Part shown: positions 42,989 through 51,668 of the stretch, one piece after another
Position numbering within the stretch: position 1 is the first letter of the stretch
How the letters are laid out: every line of letters starts with the position of its first letter
NCBI GenBank assembly: GCA_017427065.1
Contig: JAFRTL010000010.1
Coordinates: 62,001 to 126,000, forward strand
DNA: 64,000 nucleotides
Origin: Bacteroidaceae bacterium
GTDB taxonomy: Bacteria > Bacteroidota > Bacteroidia > Bacteroidales > Bacteroidaceae
Direction: 5' to 3'
Position numbers and translations under genes: made by a program
Notes under the pieces: model-generated
The model's input: the letters and a program-made list of their open reading frames with translations, nothing else
Database searches by the model: none
What the model was told of the DNA's origin: nothing

Positions 42989-45900
42989 ATGGGATTTAAT
43001 GAATTTTTAAGTAAGATTTTCGGTAATAAATCTTCTCGAGACATGAAGGAGATTTCTCCATGGGTAGAAAAGATTAAAGCAGCATATCCTGCCATACAGC
43101 AACTGGATAACGACGCCTTGCGTGCCAAGACTCAGGAACTGAAGGCAAAGGTGCAGAACTCTGCACAGGCTGAAAAAGCCAAGATTCAAGAACTAAAAGA
43201 CAGTATCGAGCAAACAGAGCTGGAAGATCGCGAGGCTATCTTCAACCAGATAGACAAACTAGAGAAGGAGGTTCTTGAGATTTATGAGAAGGCCTTGGAC
43301 GAAGTATTGCCTGAGGTTTTCGCCATCGTAAAGGAGACGGCTCGTCGTTTCACTGAAAATGAAGAAACGGTGGTGACTGCCAACGATTTCGACCGCGACC
43401 TGGCTGCTTCACACGACTTTGTGCGCATCGAAGGCGACAAGGCCATCTATGTAAATCACTGGATGGCTGGTGGTAGTGAAATCACATGGAATATGGTACA
43501 CTATGATGTGCAGCTCTTCGGTGGTGTGGTACTTCATAAAGGTAAGATTGCAGAAATGGCCACTGGTGAAGGAAAAACCTTGGTGGCTACCCTCCCCGTC
43601 TTCCTGAACGCACTGACTGGCAATGGTGTACATGTGGTGACTGTGAATGATTACCTCTCCAAGCGTGACTCTGAATGGATGGGACCACTCTATATGTTCC
43701 ATGGTCTGAGTGTGGATTGCATCGATAAGCATCAGCCTAATTCTGAGGCTCGTCGCAAGGCTTATCTGGCAGATATCACCTTTGGTACCAACAATGAGTT
43801 TGGTTTCGACTACCTGCGTGACAATATGGCCATGCGCCCACAAGATTTGGTGCAGCGCCAACACAACTATGCCATCGTGGATGAGGTGGACTCTGTGCTG
43901 ATCGATGATGCCCGTACCCCTCTGATTATCTCTGGTCCTATTCCTCGTGGCGATGTGGAACAACTCTTTGAGCAGTTCCGTCCGATGGTGGAAAAATTAG
44001 TAGCCAAGCAGAAAGAACTGGCTACCAAATACCTGGCAGATGCTAAGCGTATGGTTTACTCTGACGACCAGAAAGAAGTGGAGGCTGGTTTCCTCTCCCT
44101 CTATCGTAGCCACAAGGCATTGCCAAAGAACCAACCGCTGATCAAGTTCCTCAGCGAGCAGGGCATCAAGGCCGGCATGCTCAAGACCGAGGAAATCTAT
44201 ATGGAGCAGAACAACCGTCGTATGCATGAGGTGACAGAACCTCTGTACTTCGTGATCGACGAGAAGTTGAAGAGCGTGGATTTGACTGACAAGGGTTTTG
44301 ATGAAATCAGTGGTTATACCTCAGATCCTACGTTCTTTGTGTTACCTGATATCGCTACCGAACTTTCACAACTGGAAGCGCGTACCGACCTTACAGATGA
44401 GGAACGCCTGCAGAAGAAAGACGAGATGCTGACCGACTATTCCATTAAATCGGAACGTGTACACACCCTTTTGCAGTTGCTCAAGGCCTACACCATGTTT
44501 ACTAAGGATGTGGACTACGTACTGATCAATGACCAGGTGAAGATTGTGGACGAGCAGACTGGTCGTATCATGGAAGGTCGCCGTTGGAGCGATGGCCTGC
44601 ATCAGGCTGTTGAATCCAAGGAGCGCGTGAAAGTGGAAGCTGCCACGCAGACCTTTGCTACCATCACCCTGCAGAACTATTTCCGTATGTATCACAAGTT
44701 GGCAGGTATGACAGGTACGGCAGAAACAGAAGCAGGTGAGTTCTGGGATATCTATAAGTTGGATGTAGTGGTTATCCCTACCAACCGTCCAATTGCTCGT
44801 AACGATATGAACGACCGCGTTTACAAGACAAAACGCGAAAAGTATAAAGCCGTCATTGCTGAGATAGAGAAGCTGCGCAATGCAGGCCGTCCAGTCTTGG
44901 TAGGTACTACTTCCGTGGAAATCTCAGAGACCTTAAGCCGTATGCTCGACATGCGTAAGATTCAGCATAACGTGTTGAATGCGAAGTTGCACCAACGTGA
45001 GGCTGAAGTTGTGGCACTGGCAGGTCAGAGCCATTTGGGCAAAATCATGGTGCCTGATAAAGATGGCAACATGCATGAGGAAGAGCGCATGTTGGGTGCT
45101 GTAACCATTGCCACCAACATGGCAGGTCGTGGTACCGATATCAAACTGACGCCAGAAGTGCGTGAGGCAGGTGGTTTGGCCATCGTAGGTACAGAACGCC
45201 ATGAATCCCGTCGTGTGGACCGCCAGTTACGTGGACGTTCTGGTCGTCAAGGTGATCCAGGTTCATCCGTTTTCTTCGTTTCTTTGGAAGACGACCTGAT
45301 GCGTCTGTTCTCTTCTGACCGCATTGCCAGCGTGATGGACAAGTTGGGCTACAAGGAAGGCGACATGTTGGAGCACAAAATGATCTCACAGAGCATCGAG
45401 CGCGCCCAGAAGAAGGTGGAGGAAAACAACTTCGGTATTCGTAAGCATCTGTTGGAATACGATGACGTGATGAACAAGCAGCGTACAGTGATCTACACCA
45501 AGCGTCGCCATGCTTTGATCGGTGAGCGCATCGGTATGGACATCGTGAACATGATTTGGGAGCGTTGCGAAAAGGCCGTTGGTGCGCCCGACTATGAGAA
45601 CTGCAAGATGGACATTCTGCAGACACTGGCTATGGAGCCTCCTTTCACTGAGCAAGAGTTTCTGGATAAGGGCAAACAAGCACTCACCGAGCAGGTATTT
45701 GATGCTGCGATGGCCATGTTCAAGCGCAGAACAGAACACTTGGCAGAGGTGGCCAACCCTGTCATCAAGATGGTTTACGAGAATCAGGGACAGATGTACG
45801 AGAACATCCTCATCCCTATCACCGATGGCAAGAAGGTCTATAACATCTCCGTCAATCTGAAGGAAGCCTATGAGACTGAATGTAAGTCGGTTGTGAAGGG

Positions 45901-46360
45901 TTTCGAAAAGTCCATCCTGCTGCACGTGATCGATGAAGCCTGGAAGGAGAACCTTCGCGAGCTCGATGAGTTGCGCCATTCTGTGCAGAATGCCAGCTAC
46001 GAGCAGAAAGACCCATTGCTCATATACAAGTTGGAGTCTGTCACCCTCTTCGATCAGATGGTGGAGCAGATCAACAGCGAGACAGTGGCTATCTTGATGC
46101 GTGGCCAGATTCCTCTACAGGAGCAACAGCCAAATCAGGTACGTGCTGCAGCCCCTGAACAGAAGCAAGACATGAGCAAATATCGTGAGCAGAAAGAAGA
46201 CCTCAACGATCCTGCCCAGGATGCCGCTGCCCGTCAGGATACGCGCCAACAGCCAAAGAACCAGCCATTCGTGGCTCCAAAGAAGATTGGTCGTAACGAC
46301 CCATGTCCTTGCGGCAGTGGCAAGAAGTACAAGAACTGTCACGGCAAGGGGATTGCGTGA
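42989..46360 (+). CDS. secA: Preprotein translocase ATPase SecA
   Basis: 1123-aa motor of protein export, at the usual large size for Bacteroidetes. It has Walker [22 protein letters not shown]-like [17 protein letters not shown], the preprotein cross-linking region, the motif [23 protein letters not shown], helicase motif [14 protein letters not shown] and [16 protein letters not shown]. The C-terminal linker is rich in Gln and Ala, and the tail carries the SEC-C zinc motif [16 protein letters not shown]. Long relative to E. coli because of insertions in the first third. Followed by a heptamer array. Confidence 0.97.
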   Translation: MGFNEFLSKIFGNKSSRDMKEISPWVEKIKAAYPAIQQLDNDALRAKTQELKAKVQNSAQAEKAKIQELKDSIEQTELEDREAIFNQIDKLEKEVLEIYEKALDEVLPEVFAIVKETARRFTENEETVVTANDFDRDLAASHDFVRIEGDKAIYVNHWMAGGSEITWNMVHYDVQLFGGVVLHKGKIAEMATGEGKTLVATLPVFLNALTGNGVHVVTVNDYLSKRDSEWMGPLYMFHGLSVDCIDKHQPNSEARRKAYLADITFGTNNEFGFDYLRDNMAMRPQDLVQRQHNYAIVDEVDSVLIDDARTPLIISGPIPRGDVEQLFEQFRPMVEKLVAKQKELATKYLADAKRMVYSDDQKEVEAGFLSLYRSHKALPKNQPLIKFLSEQGIKAGMLKTEEIYMEQNNRRMHEVTEPLYFVIDEKLKSVDLTDKGFDEISGYTSDPTFFVLPDIATELSQLEARTDLTDEERLQKKDEMLTDYSIKSERVHTLLQLLKAYTMFTKDVDYVLINDQVKIVDEQTGRIMEGRRWSDGLHQAVESKERVKVEAATQTFATITLQNYFRMYHKLAGMTGTAETEAGEFWDIYKLDVVVIPTNRPIARNDMNDRVYKTKREKYKAVIAEIEKLRNAGRPVLVGTTSVEISETLSRMLDMRKIQHNVLNAKLHQREAEVVALAGQSHLGKIMVPDKDGNMHEEERMLGAVTIATNMAGRGTDIKLTPEVREAGGLAIVGTERHESRRVDRQLRGRSGRQGDPGSSVFFVSLEDDLMRLFSSDRIASVMDKLGYKEGDMLEHKMISQSIERAQKKVEENNFGIRKHLLEYDDVMNKQRTVIYTKRRHALIGERIGMDIVNMIWERCEKAVGAPDYENCKMDILQTLAMEPPFTEQEFLDKGKQALTEQVFDAAMAMFKRRTEHLAEVANPVIKMVYENQGQMYENILIPITDGKKVYNISVNLKEAYETECKSVVKGFEKSILLHVIDEAWKENLRELDELRHSVQNASYEQKDPLLIYKLESVTLFDQMVEQINSETVAILMRGQIPLQEQQPNQVRAAAPEQKQDMSKYREQKEDLNDPAQDAAARQDTRQQPKNQPFVAPKKIGRNDPCPCGSGKKYKNCHGKGIA

Positions 46361-46362
46361 GA

Positions 46363-46390
46363 AATTGAGAATTGAGGATTGAGGATTAAA
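46363..46390. repeat. Heptamer array after secA
   Basis: AATTGAG, AATTGAG, GATTGAG, GATTAAA, starting 3 bases after the secA stop. It forms an inverted pair with the array at 46482-46516. Confidence 0.75.
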
Positions 46391-46412
46391 TTGTTTTATT
46401 CATTATAAAAAT

Positions 46413-47546
46413 ATGATGGAGAAGATTTGGTTATTTAGTACGGCAAAGTTACGTAATGCAAAAAAAGCACTACGCAGCTATCATTTTCAATTTTCAATTC
46501 TCAATTTTCAATTAATAGCAGTAGCCCTGCTTCTTCTATCCGGATGCCAAAGCATCGAGCAGCTTACCATCGACTACATGGAACCTGCCAAAGTCAGTTT
46601 CCCAGATGAGTTGAAGAAGGTGGGTATAGTGAACAATGTGCCTCAGGATCTGCCAAATCGCCTGTCCAGGTCATTTACAGATACACCAGATGTCGAATCG
46701 AATGGTTTGTCACATAAAACCTCCTACTACAACGGGTTGACATCCTATGCCATGGAGTCTTTAGCACATGCCATTGCCGATGAGGAATACTTCGAACAAG
46801 TAGTGATATGCGACTCCGTCCTTCGTGCCAACGACACACAACTTCAAGCAGGTGGACTCTCTATGGATGAAGTCAACTACCTGATCAACTACCTCGACGT
46901 CGATGTGCTGCTGTCTTTGGAATCCCTGCAGCTGCGTGAGGTGCGCGACTATCTCTATTCTCCCGACTTTGGCTTATACATTGGCACAGCCAACGTGGCA
47001 GTTCGTCCCATCCTCAATATCTACCTGCCTGGTCGCGAAACCCAAGTGGCCACTATCAATATGACCGACAGCATCTATTGGGACGAAGTAGGCAACTCTC
47101 TTACTTATGTAAAGAACCACCTCATCAGTCAGGAGGAGATGTTAAAGCAAGCCTCCGACTATGCTGGTGCCCTCCCTGTGAAAAATCTGCTTCCACACTG
47201 GGAGAGTGCCAACCGCTTCTTTTTCACAAACGGCAACCTGAAGGTGCGCGATGGCGTGGTTTATGCTCGTGAAAACGAGTGGGACAAGGCCGCCGAGCTT
47301 TGGGAACAAGCCTATGCAGGTACCAAGAATAAGAAGAAACAGTTCTATGCTGCCTACAACCTTGCCTTGGCTTACGAGATGATGGACGATATGGAAAAAG
47401 CCTATCAATGGATAAATACCGCCCTTGAAAAGTCGCAAGGCAACTCCACCAACCAGTTCCTTGCACAACAATACTACAAGGATTTGCAGAAACGGCATAG
47501 TAACATTGCTATTCTCGATGCACAATTGAACAGATTCAAAGAGTAA
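46413..47546 (+). CDS. DUF6340-type lipoprotein with repeat-encoded signal peptide
   Basis: 377-aa lipoprotein with lipobox LLLLSGC (Cys45). The signal is unusually long: a heptamer array encodes HFQFSILNFQL just before and within the hydrophobic stretch. The mature region has SIEQLTIDYMEPAKVSFPDELKKVGIVNN, typical of the Bacteroidetes DUF6340 family as I recall, and TPR-like helices near the C-terminus (KKKQFYAAYNLALAYEMMDDMEKAYQWI). Function unknown. Start at 46413; a second ATG follows immediately. Confidence 0.72.
   Translation: MMEKIWLFSTAKLRNAKKALRSYHFQFSILNFQLIAVALLLLSGCQSIEQLTIDYMEPAKVSFPDELKKVGIVNNVPQDLPNRLSRSFTDTPDVESNGLSHKTSYYNGLTSYAMESLAHAIADEEYFEQVVICDSVLRANDTQLQAGGLSMDEVNYLINYLDVDVLLSLESLQLREVRDYLYSPDFGLYIGTANVAVRPILNIYLPGRETQVATINMTDSIYWDEVGNSLTYVKNHLISQEEMLKQASDYAGALPVKNLLPHWESANRFFFTNGNLKVRDGVVYARENEWDKAAELWEQAYAGTKNKKKQFYAAYNLALAYEMMDDMEKAYQWINTALEKSQGNSTNQFLAQQYYKDLQKRHSNIAILDAQLNRFKE
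46482..46516. repeat. Heptamer array inside the DUF6340-type signal peptide
   Basis: CATTTTC, AATTTTC, AATTCTC, AATTTTC, AATTAAT. Read in frame as part of the signal peptide; inverted relative to the array at 46363. Confidence 0.75.
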
Positions 47547-47572
47547 TAAGTCATAAAGAAAGGAGAGAGAAT

Positions 47573-48019
47573 ATGAAACTCAGTGATGCTTCTAAGAAAA
47601 TCATCCGTGATGCCCTTTTGAAAGCCTTGACACATTTCAAGGCAGAGAGCGACATGGACACAGTGACTGACATCTATCTTCAGCCCAACCAAATTACAGC
47701 CATGTTGGTCATCTATGATGATGACGACCGCGAGTTGGCGCATACCAAGATTAACGAATGGGTGTCTTATGAAAGTGATGATTTCGACGAAGAGGTGCAG
47801 AAGCTACTCACTGCCATTCTGGGAGAGCTCAAGGCACAAGGAGCTCTCGACAACTTGCACATCCTTAAGCCCTTCTCCTTTGTACAAGTAGATGAACATA
47901 AGGAAACGGTAGCAGAGCTGTTGCTGGTAGATGATGACACTCTGCTGGTGAACGACGAGCTACTTAAAGGCCTGGACGATGAGCTGAATGCTTTCCTTAA
48001 AGATTTGTTAGAACTGTAA
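47573..48019 (+). CDS. Small acidic conserved-looking protein, function unknown
   Basis: 148-aa cytoplasmic protein rich in Asp, Glu and Leu, no signal peptide. I do not recognise the family. The N-terminal half is helix-strand (LSDASKKIIRDALLKALTHF, then ITAMLVIYDDDDREL) and the C-terminal half is helical and acidic (LLKGLDDELNAFLKDLLEL). It has an AAGGAGA sequence 8 bases before the ATG, a Shine-Dalgarno-like site unusual in this phylum. It is followed by a strong hairpin. Confidence 0.65.
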   Translation: MKLSDASKKIIRDALLKALTHFKAESDMDTVTDIYLQPNQITAMLVIYDDDDRELAHTKINEWVSYESDDFDEEVQKLLTAILGELKAQGALDNLHILKPFSFVQVDEHKETVAELLLVDDDTLLVNDELLKGLDDELNAFLKDLLEL

Positions 48020-48044
48020 TTTACCAAAAGCCAAACCTCTTTTC

Positions 48045-48084
48045 AGTAATGCTGGGTATTTCTGCAGAAATGTCCAGCATTACT
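48045..48084 (+). terminator. Long hairpin after the secA gene group
   Basis: AGTAATGCTGG (48045-48055) pairs with CCAGCATTACT (48074-48084), and the interior contains a second palindrome (ATTTCTG/CAGAAAT), giving a nearly continuous stem. It lies 26 bases after the small acidic gene. No strong T-run follows, so the terminator function is likely but not certain. Confidence 0.65.
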
Positions 48085-48130
48085 ATTTATAATAATGAAG
48101 CATTACAATGCTCATGTCTCTTATTTTCCC

Positions 48131-48335
48131 TTCACACTTCACAAATGGCATTTTACATACTGAATATTTGATGCTTACGAGCGTGAAGTGTGCTCAACAA
48201 CACTTCACAACACTTCACACAAACAACTTTAGAAGCAAGATAGTGTGAAGAGTGGTGAAGAGTGAAATGCAACACTTCACAGCAATTTCCTTATAATTTG
48301 CAAAAACTTATTGCCTGTCTGTGAAGTGTGAGGTG
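48131..48335. repeat. Cluster of CACTTCAC motifs in both orientations
   Basis: CACTTCAC at 48135, 48201, 48211 and near 48273, its complement GTGAAGTG at 48183 and 48321, and variants GTGAAGAG near 48245-48262. The 200-base gap holds no convincing ORF. It could be a repeated protein-binding site or a folded RNA; nothing in the sequence decides. Confidence 0.5.
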
Positions 48336-48369
48336 TAAAATCGAGACATAGAAGAGATATTTTATTTTC

Positions 48370-48443
48370 CTAGTTAGGAAAAAAAATTTCTCTAACTAGG
48401 AAAATTTATGTCCACACCTATGGACATTTGTGCGTGTGCGCAA
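48370..48443. repeat. CTAGTTAG palindromic element, copy 2
   Basis: CTAGTTAG (48370-48377) and CTAACTAG (48392-48399) with the same 14-base spacing as copy 1 at 40000, followed by TGCGCAA at 48437-48443. Between them is a small hairpin (ATGTCCA/TGGACAT). No gene starts directly after this copy. Confidence 0.65.
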
Positions 48444-48472
48444 GAAATATTGTTAGCATGTTGAAAATTTTA

Positions 48473-48488
48473 AGCCTCTTGTCGGATT
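48473..48488. repeat. 16-bp duplicate of the tRNA-Thr 3' end (possible attachment-site scar)
   Basis: AGCCTCTTGTCGGATT is identical to 48592-48607, the 3' end of the tRNA-Thr gene, in the same orientation 119 bp away. Direct repeats of a tRNA 3' end are the classic trace of site-specific integration. No integrase or element remains between them. Confidence 0.5.
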
Positions 48489-48528
48489 GGCTAACGCCCA
48501 TCCTTGAGCCTGCCGTGGGCAGGCTATC

Positions 48529-48590
48529 AAAACAAAATCTTCAGATGTCATCTGAGAACGGTTCTCAATTCCATCTGAAGATTTCGTTTT
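48529..48590 (-). terminator. Long hairpin after tRNA-Thr
   Basis: Arms 48529-48547 and 48572-48590 pair over 19 positions with one mismatch. It starts 2 bases after the tRNA 3' end on the minus strand and ends in TTTTG. A second GC-rich hairpin (GCCTGCC/GGCAGGC) lies at about 48508-48524. Confidence 0.7.
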
Positions 48591-48591
48591 G

Positions 48592-48665
48592 AGCCTCTTG
48601 TCGGATTCGAACCAACGACCCCGAGATTACAAATCACGTGCTCTGGCCAACTGAGCTAAAGAGGC
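48592..48665 (-). tRNA. tRNA-Thr (anticodon TGT)
   Basis: Cloverleaf on the minus strand: acceptor GCCTCTT/AAGAGGC, D-arm GCTC/GAGC, anticodon loop TTTGTAA with anticodon TGT, T-arm GTTGG-TTCGAAT-CCGAC. The anticodon stem has one T-T mismatch. CCA is not encoded. It lies 3 bases after the SRP RNA and is probably co-transcribed. Confidence 0.95.
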
Positions 48666-48668
48666 GGG

Positions 48669-48766
48669 TGGGTAAGCTTGCTATATCGCGCCGCTACAAC
48701 CTGCTACCTTTGCTGCGATCAAGCCCTGGAGGATTCACAGGGAGCTGGCCGTATAGGACTTACCCA
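48669..48766 (-). ncRNA. ffs: Signal recognition particle RNA (4.5S type)
   Basis: Minus-strand RNA of about 98 nt whose ends pair (TGGGTAAG with CTTACCCA). The domain IV core reads CCTCCAGGGC-TTGATC-GCAGCAAAGG, with the two internal loops that bind Ffh. The place usually held by C-GGAA-G reads TTGATC, so the apical tetraloop is non-canonical. The promoter -7 lies at 48784-48791. Boundaries are estimated from pairing. Confidence 0.8.
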
Positions 48767-48783
48767 TTTTGCTTTTGCGGGTG

Positions 48784-48791
48784 CAAAGGTA
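48784..48791 (-). promoter_or_regulatory. -7 element of the SRP RNA-tRNA-Thr unit
   Basis: TACCTTTG on the minus strand matches TAnnTTTG, about 18 bases before the SRP RNA 5' end. Confidence 0.55.
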
Positions 48792-48855
48792 AGGAAAATT
48801 CTTGAAGATACAACTTTTGCCGACTTCTTTTTTATCATAATAGTAAAAATAATGC

Positions 48856-48883
48856 TCAATGTTCAATGTTCAATGTTCAATAA
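48856..48883. repeat. Heptamer array (TCAATGT type) upstream of the DUF4199 gene
   Basis: TCAATGT three times, then TCAATAA. It lies immediately upstream of the promoter -7 element at 48888, occupying the -33 region. Confidence 0.75.
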
Positions 48884-48887
48884 TTAC

Positions 48888-48895
48888 TATCTTTG
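48888..48895 (+). promoter_or_regulatory. -7 element of the DUF4199 gene, near-leaderless
   Basis: TATCTTTG lies 5 bases before the ATG at 48901. It supports that ATG over an upstream in-frame one at 48859 inside the heptamer array. Confidence 0.6.
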
Positions 48896-48900
48896 TCGCC

Positions 48901-49449
48901 ATGAATGAAACAAGAGGATATTTAAATCAATTCGCCATGTTGCTGGGCACCTACATGGGGGTATTCTGGATAGCTAAGTTTTGCCTCGTTCCTATGGGAC
49001 TGACCCACACTTTCCTGATGCTGCTGTTCTTCGGACTGACCCTCTGTGTGCCGTTCATGGCATATTATTACACCAAGTTGTATCGCGACCGCGTGTTGGG
49101 CGGAGGCATTGGTTTGGGACATGCGTGGCTTTTCACCACCAGCATGTTTATCTATGCTTCTCTGCTCACGGCTGTGGCGCATTATGTTTACTTGGAATAC
49201 ATGGACAATGGATACATTCTGAATACTTACAACGGGATGCTCAACGAACTGAAGGCTGAGCAGATTCCGGGTACAGAGACTTATATCAATCAGATGCGCG
49301 AGGGCTTGAACCAACTGGCAGGTATGAGCTCGATAGAGCTGGTGGTGCAACAACTGTCGAACAATATTTTCTTCGGCATGGTGTGGGCCATCATCACAGC
49401 ACTGATGGTACGGAAGAATGTGCCTAATCAAGAGGAGGTAAAGCAATGA
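48901..49449 (+). CDS. DUF4199-type membrane protein
   Basis: 182-aa inner-membrane protein with four membrane segments (about 9-30, 34-55, 75-98, 150-175). The pattern fits the Bacteroidetes DUF4199 family. Function unknown. The TGA stop overlaps the ATG of the glycosyltransferase (ATGA), so translational coupling is likely. Confidence 0.78.
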   Translation: MNETRGYLNQFAMLLGTYMGVFWIAKFCLVPMGLTHTFLMLLFFGLTLCVPFMAYYYTKLYRDRVLGGGIGLGHAWLFTTSMFIYASLLTAVAHYVYLEYMDNGYILNTYNGMLNELKAEQIPGTETYINQMREGLNQLAGMSSIELVVQQLSNNIFFGMVWAIITALMVRKNVPNQEEVKQ

Positions 49450-50399
49450 TGGACATCTCGGTAATCGTTCCGCTCTATAACGAGGCAGAGTCACTGCCTG
49501 AACTGTATGACTGGATTGCTCGTGTGATGCAGCAGAATGGCTATAGCTATGAAGTGATCTTCGTGAACGATGGCAGCACGGATAATTCTTGGGAGGTAAT
49601 CGAGGGTTTGAATGCGCTGCACCCTGAAGTGCGTGGCATCAAGTTCCGTCGTAACTACGGCAAGTCGCCAGCCCTCTTCTGTGGTTTCAAAGAAGCCCAA
49701 GGCGAGGTGGTAATCACGATGGATGCCGACCTTCAAGATAGTCCGGACGAGATTCCTGAACTGCGACGGATGATTGTGGAAGATGGGTATGATTTAGTCA
49801 GTGGATGGAAGAAGAAACGCTACGACCCGCTGTCTAAGACCTTGCCAACGAAACTTTTCAACGCTACGGCACGCAAAGTCAGTGGCATACGCAATCTTCA
49901 CGACTTCAACTGCGGACTAAAGGCATATCGCAAGGATGTGGTGAAAACCATTGAGGTGTATGGGGAGATGCATCGCTACATCCCTTATCTGGCCAAGAAC
50001 GCAGGATTCAATAAGATAGGCGAAAAGGTGGTGCAGCATCAGGCGCGCAAATATGGCAAAACCAAGTTCGGCTTGAATCGCTTCATCAACGGTTACCTGG
50101 ATTTGCTCTCATTATGGTTCCTCAACACGTTTGGCGTGGAACCAATGCATTTCTTTGGAGCCTTAGGGTCACTGACTTTCCTCTTGGGCTTCATCGCGGT
50201 GGTGATTGTGGGTGCCAACAAGCTTTACTACTTGTTTAACCACATTCCTCATTCGTTAGTAACCGACTCACCTTACTTCTATCTGGCTCTCACAGCTATG
50301 ATCATCGGTGTGCAACTCTTTGTGGCAGGATTCTTGGGTGAACTTATCTCACGCAACTCCTCTGAACGCAATAAGTATCAAATAGAGAAAGAGATATGA
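49446..50399 (+). CDS. GT2-family polyprenyl-phosphate glycosyltransferase (DPM1/GtrB type)
   Basis: 317-aa membrane enzyme expected to load a sugar onto a polyprenyl phosphate. The catalytic domain opens with ISVIVPLYNEAESLPEL, has VNDGSTDNSW, the metal-binding MDADLQDSPDEIP and the HQARKYGKTKFGLNRF motif. Two C-terminal membrane segments (about 233-255 and 270-297) are typical of GtrB-like enzymes. Coupled by 4-base overlaps to both neighbours. Confidence 0.9.
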   Translation: MMDISVIVPLYNEAESLPELYDWIARVMQQNGYSYEVIFVNDGSTDNSWEVIEGLNALHPEVRGIKFRRNYGKSPALFCGFKEAQGEVVITMDADLQDSPDEIPELRRMIVEDGYDLVSGWKKKRYDPLSKTLPTKLFNATARKVSGIRNLHDFNCGLKAYRKDVVKTIEVYGEMHRYIPYLAKNAGFNKIGEKVVQHQARKYGKTKFGLNRFINGYLDLLSLWFLNTFGVEPMHFFGALGSLTFLLGFIAVVIVGANKLYYLFNHIPHSLVTDSPYFYLALTAMIIGVQLFVAGFLGELISRNSSERNKYQIEKEI

Positions 50400-50902
50400 G
50401 ACAGTTGTTGAGATGGATAGGGTTAGGATTGGTTTGCTGCATGGCGATGTCTGTAGGGATGGCTTGCACAGAGGAAGCAGACTGCACAGATGCCAACCGT
50501 CCTATGATGAATGCGGGCTTCTTCACTTACGTCAAGGACACCCTACCCGATGGCTATGTGCGTGATTCCTTGGTAGGTATTGCCTTCGATACGCTCACCG
50601 TGACAGCCTTTGGCACAGACTCCGTGATCATCAATAAGGACATTCACGTGTCAGCGGTCTCACTGCCCCTGCGCTATGCAGAGGAAACCACCATCTTTGT
50701 GCTCCACTACTCAGAGGACTATAAAGATACCGTCACGTTGTCACATCATAATACGCCCTATTTCATGAACATGGATTGCGGGTATCAAATGAAACAAGAG
50801 CTCATAGGTTGCACACATACGAGGCATCTGTTGGACTCTATCGTTATAAAAGACGCTAAATTAGGTGTTTATGGAACAAAGAATCTTGCCCTATATTATT
50901 AG
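50396..50902 (+). CDS. DUF6452-type lipoprotein
   Basis: 168-aa protein with a lipoprotein-like signal (MSVGMACTEEADC, Cys24). The region NRPMMNAGFFTYV and a C-terminal DCGYQMKQELIGCTHTRH with conserved Cys fit the DUF6452 family as recalled. Function unknown; overlaps the next gene by 32 bases and the two are normally paired. Confidence 0.72.
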   Translation: MRQLLRWIGLGLVCCMAMSVGMACTEEADCTDANRPMMNAGFFTYVKDTLPDGYVRDSLVGIAFDTLTVTAFGTDSVIINKDIHVSAVSLPLRYAEETTIFVLHYSEDYKDTVTLSHHNTPYFMNMDCGYQMKQELIGCTHTRHLLDSIVIKDAKLGVYGTKNLALYY

Positions 50903-51668
50903 CCTGCTGCTGGTTCTTTGCTCCGCCTTGCCATTACGAGGACAAGGCACGCTGAATGATCCACGAGGGGGAGAACGTATCTGGTCGGAAAAAGCCCAAG
51001 AGGCGCAGCGCAAGCAGAAGAAAGAACGTGAGCGCACACCTGCCGAGATAGAATATCCGCTTTTTAGCGGTATCTCTGTGGGCGTGGACTTAATTCAGCC
51101 ACTTAAGAAAGTGCTAGGAAGCGACTATTATGGCTTCGAGGCGCAAGGAACGATTAACCTAAAAGGACGCTTCTTCCCTACCCTCGAACTGGGGTATGGC
51201 AAGAGTGACATGGTAGATACCAACAAGGATATTATCTACAAAGCCAGTGCCCCATATACCCGTCTGGGTATTGATTATAACTTCCTCTATAAGAAAGCAC
51301 ATGGTAACCAGGTACTGGTGGGTCTGCGTTATGGATTCACGAGCATGACTTATGACATCATTGACCCTTATGAGGGAGGATTCTCTTGGCGTGCCAATAT
51401 TGAGGACAAGATTTGGGAAGAGCAACTGCCTTTCAGCCACACGGGTATGAAATCTACTATGCACTGGTTAGAGTTTACTGCTGGTATCCGTGCCAAGGTG
51501 TGGAGATCCATCCACATGGGATGGTCACTGCGCTTCCGCTATAAACTCTCTGCCTCCACTGGCGAGTTTGGTAATCCCTACTATGTTCCTGGCTATGGGA
51601 AATATGGAAACAACACCATAGGAGTCACCTACCATCTGATTTATTTATTGCCTTTCAAGAAGAAATGA
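50871..51668 (+). CDS. DUF6048-type outer membrane protein
   Basis: 265-aa protein; the ATG at 50871 gives the signal peptide MEQRILPYIISLLLVLCSALPLRG. A charged linker (about 35-60, EKAQEAQRKQKKERERTPAE) leads to a small beta-barrel with alternating strands (FPTLELGYGKSDMVD, VLVGLRYGFTSMTYD) ending HLIYLLPFKKK. It pairs with the DUF6452-type lipoprotein; function unknown. Stop overlaps mntP. Confidence 0.74.
   Translation: MEQRILPYIISLLLVLCSALPLRGQGTLNDPRGGERIWSEKAQEAQRKQKKERERTPAEIEYPLFSGISVGVDLIQPLKKVLGSDYYGFEAQGTINLKGRFFPTLELGYGKSDMVDTNKDIIYKASAPYTRLGIDYNFLYKKAHGNQVLVGLRYGFTSMTYDIIDPYEGGFSWRANIEDKIWEEQLPFSHTGMKSTMHWLEFTAGIRAKVWRSIHMGWSLRFRYKLSASTGEFGNPYYVPGYGKYGNNTIGVTYHLIYLLPFKKK

Noticed and set aside
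45141-45979. Long minus-strand ORFs within secA
   Set aside because: Shadows of the conserved secA reading frame with no independent motif.
42989-46360. SecA length (1123 aa) as a fusion
   Set aside because: Bacteroidetes SecA proteins are normally this large; motifs are in normal order.
48678-48908. Plus-strand ORF across the SRP RNA
   Set aside because: It is antisense to a structured RNA and its promoter and contains a heptamer array; no protein features.
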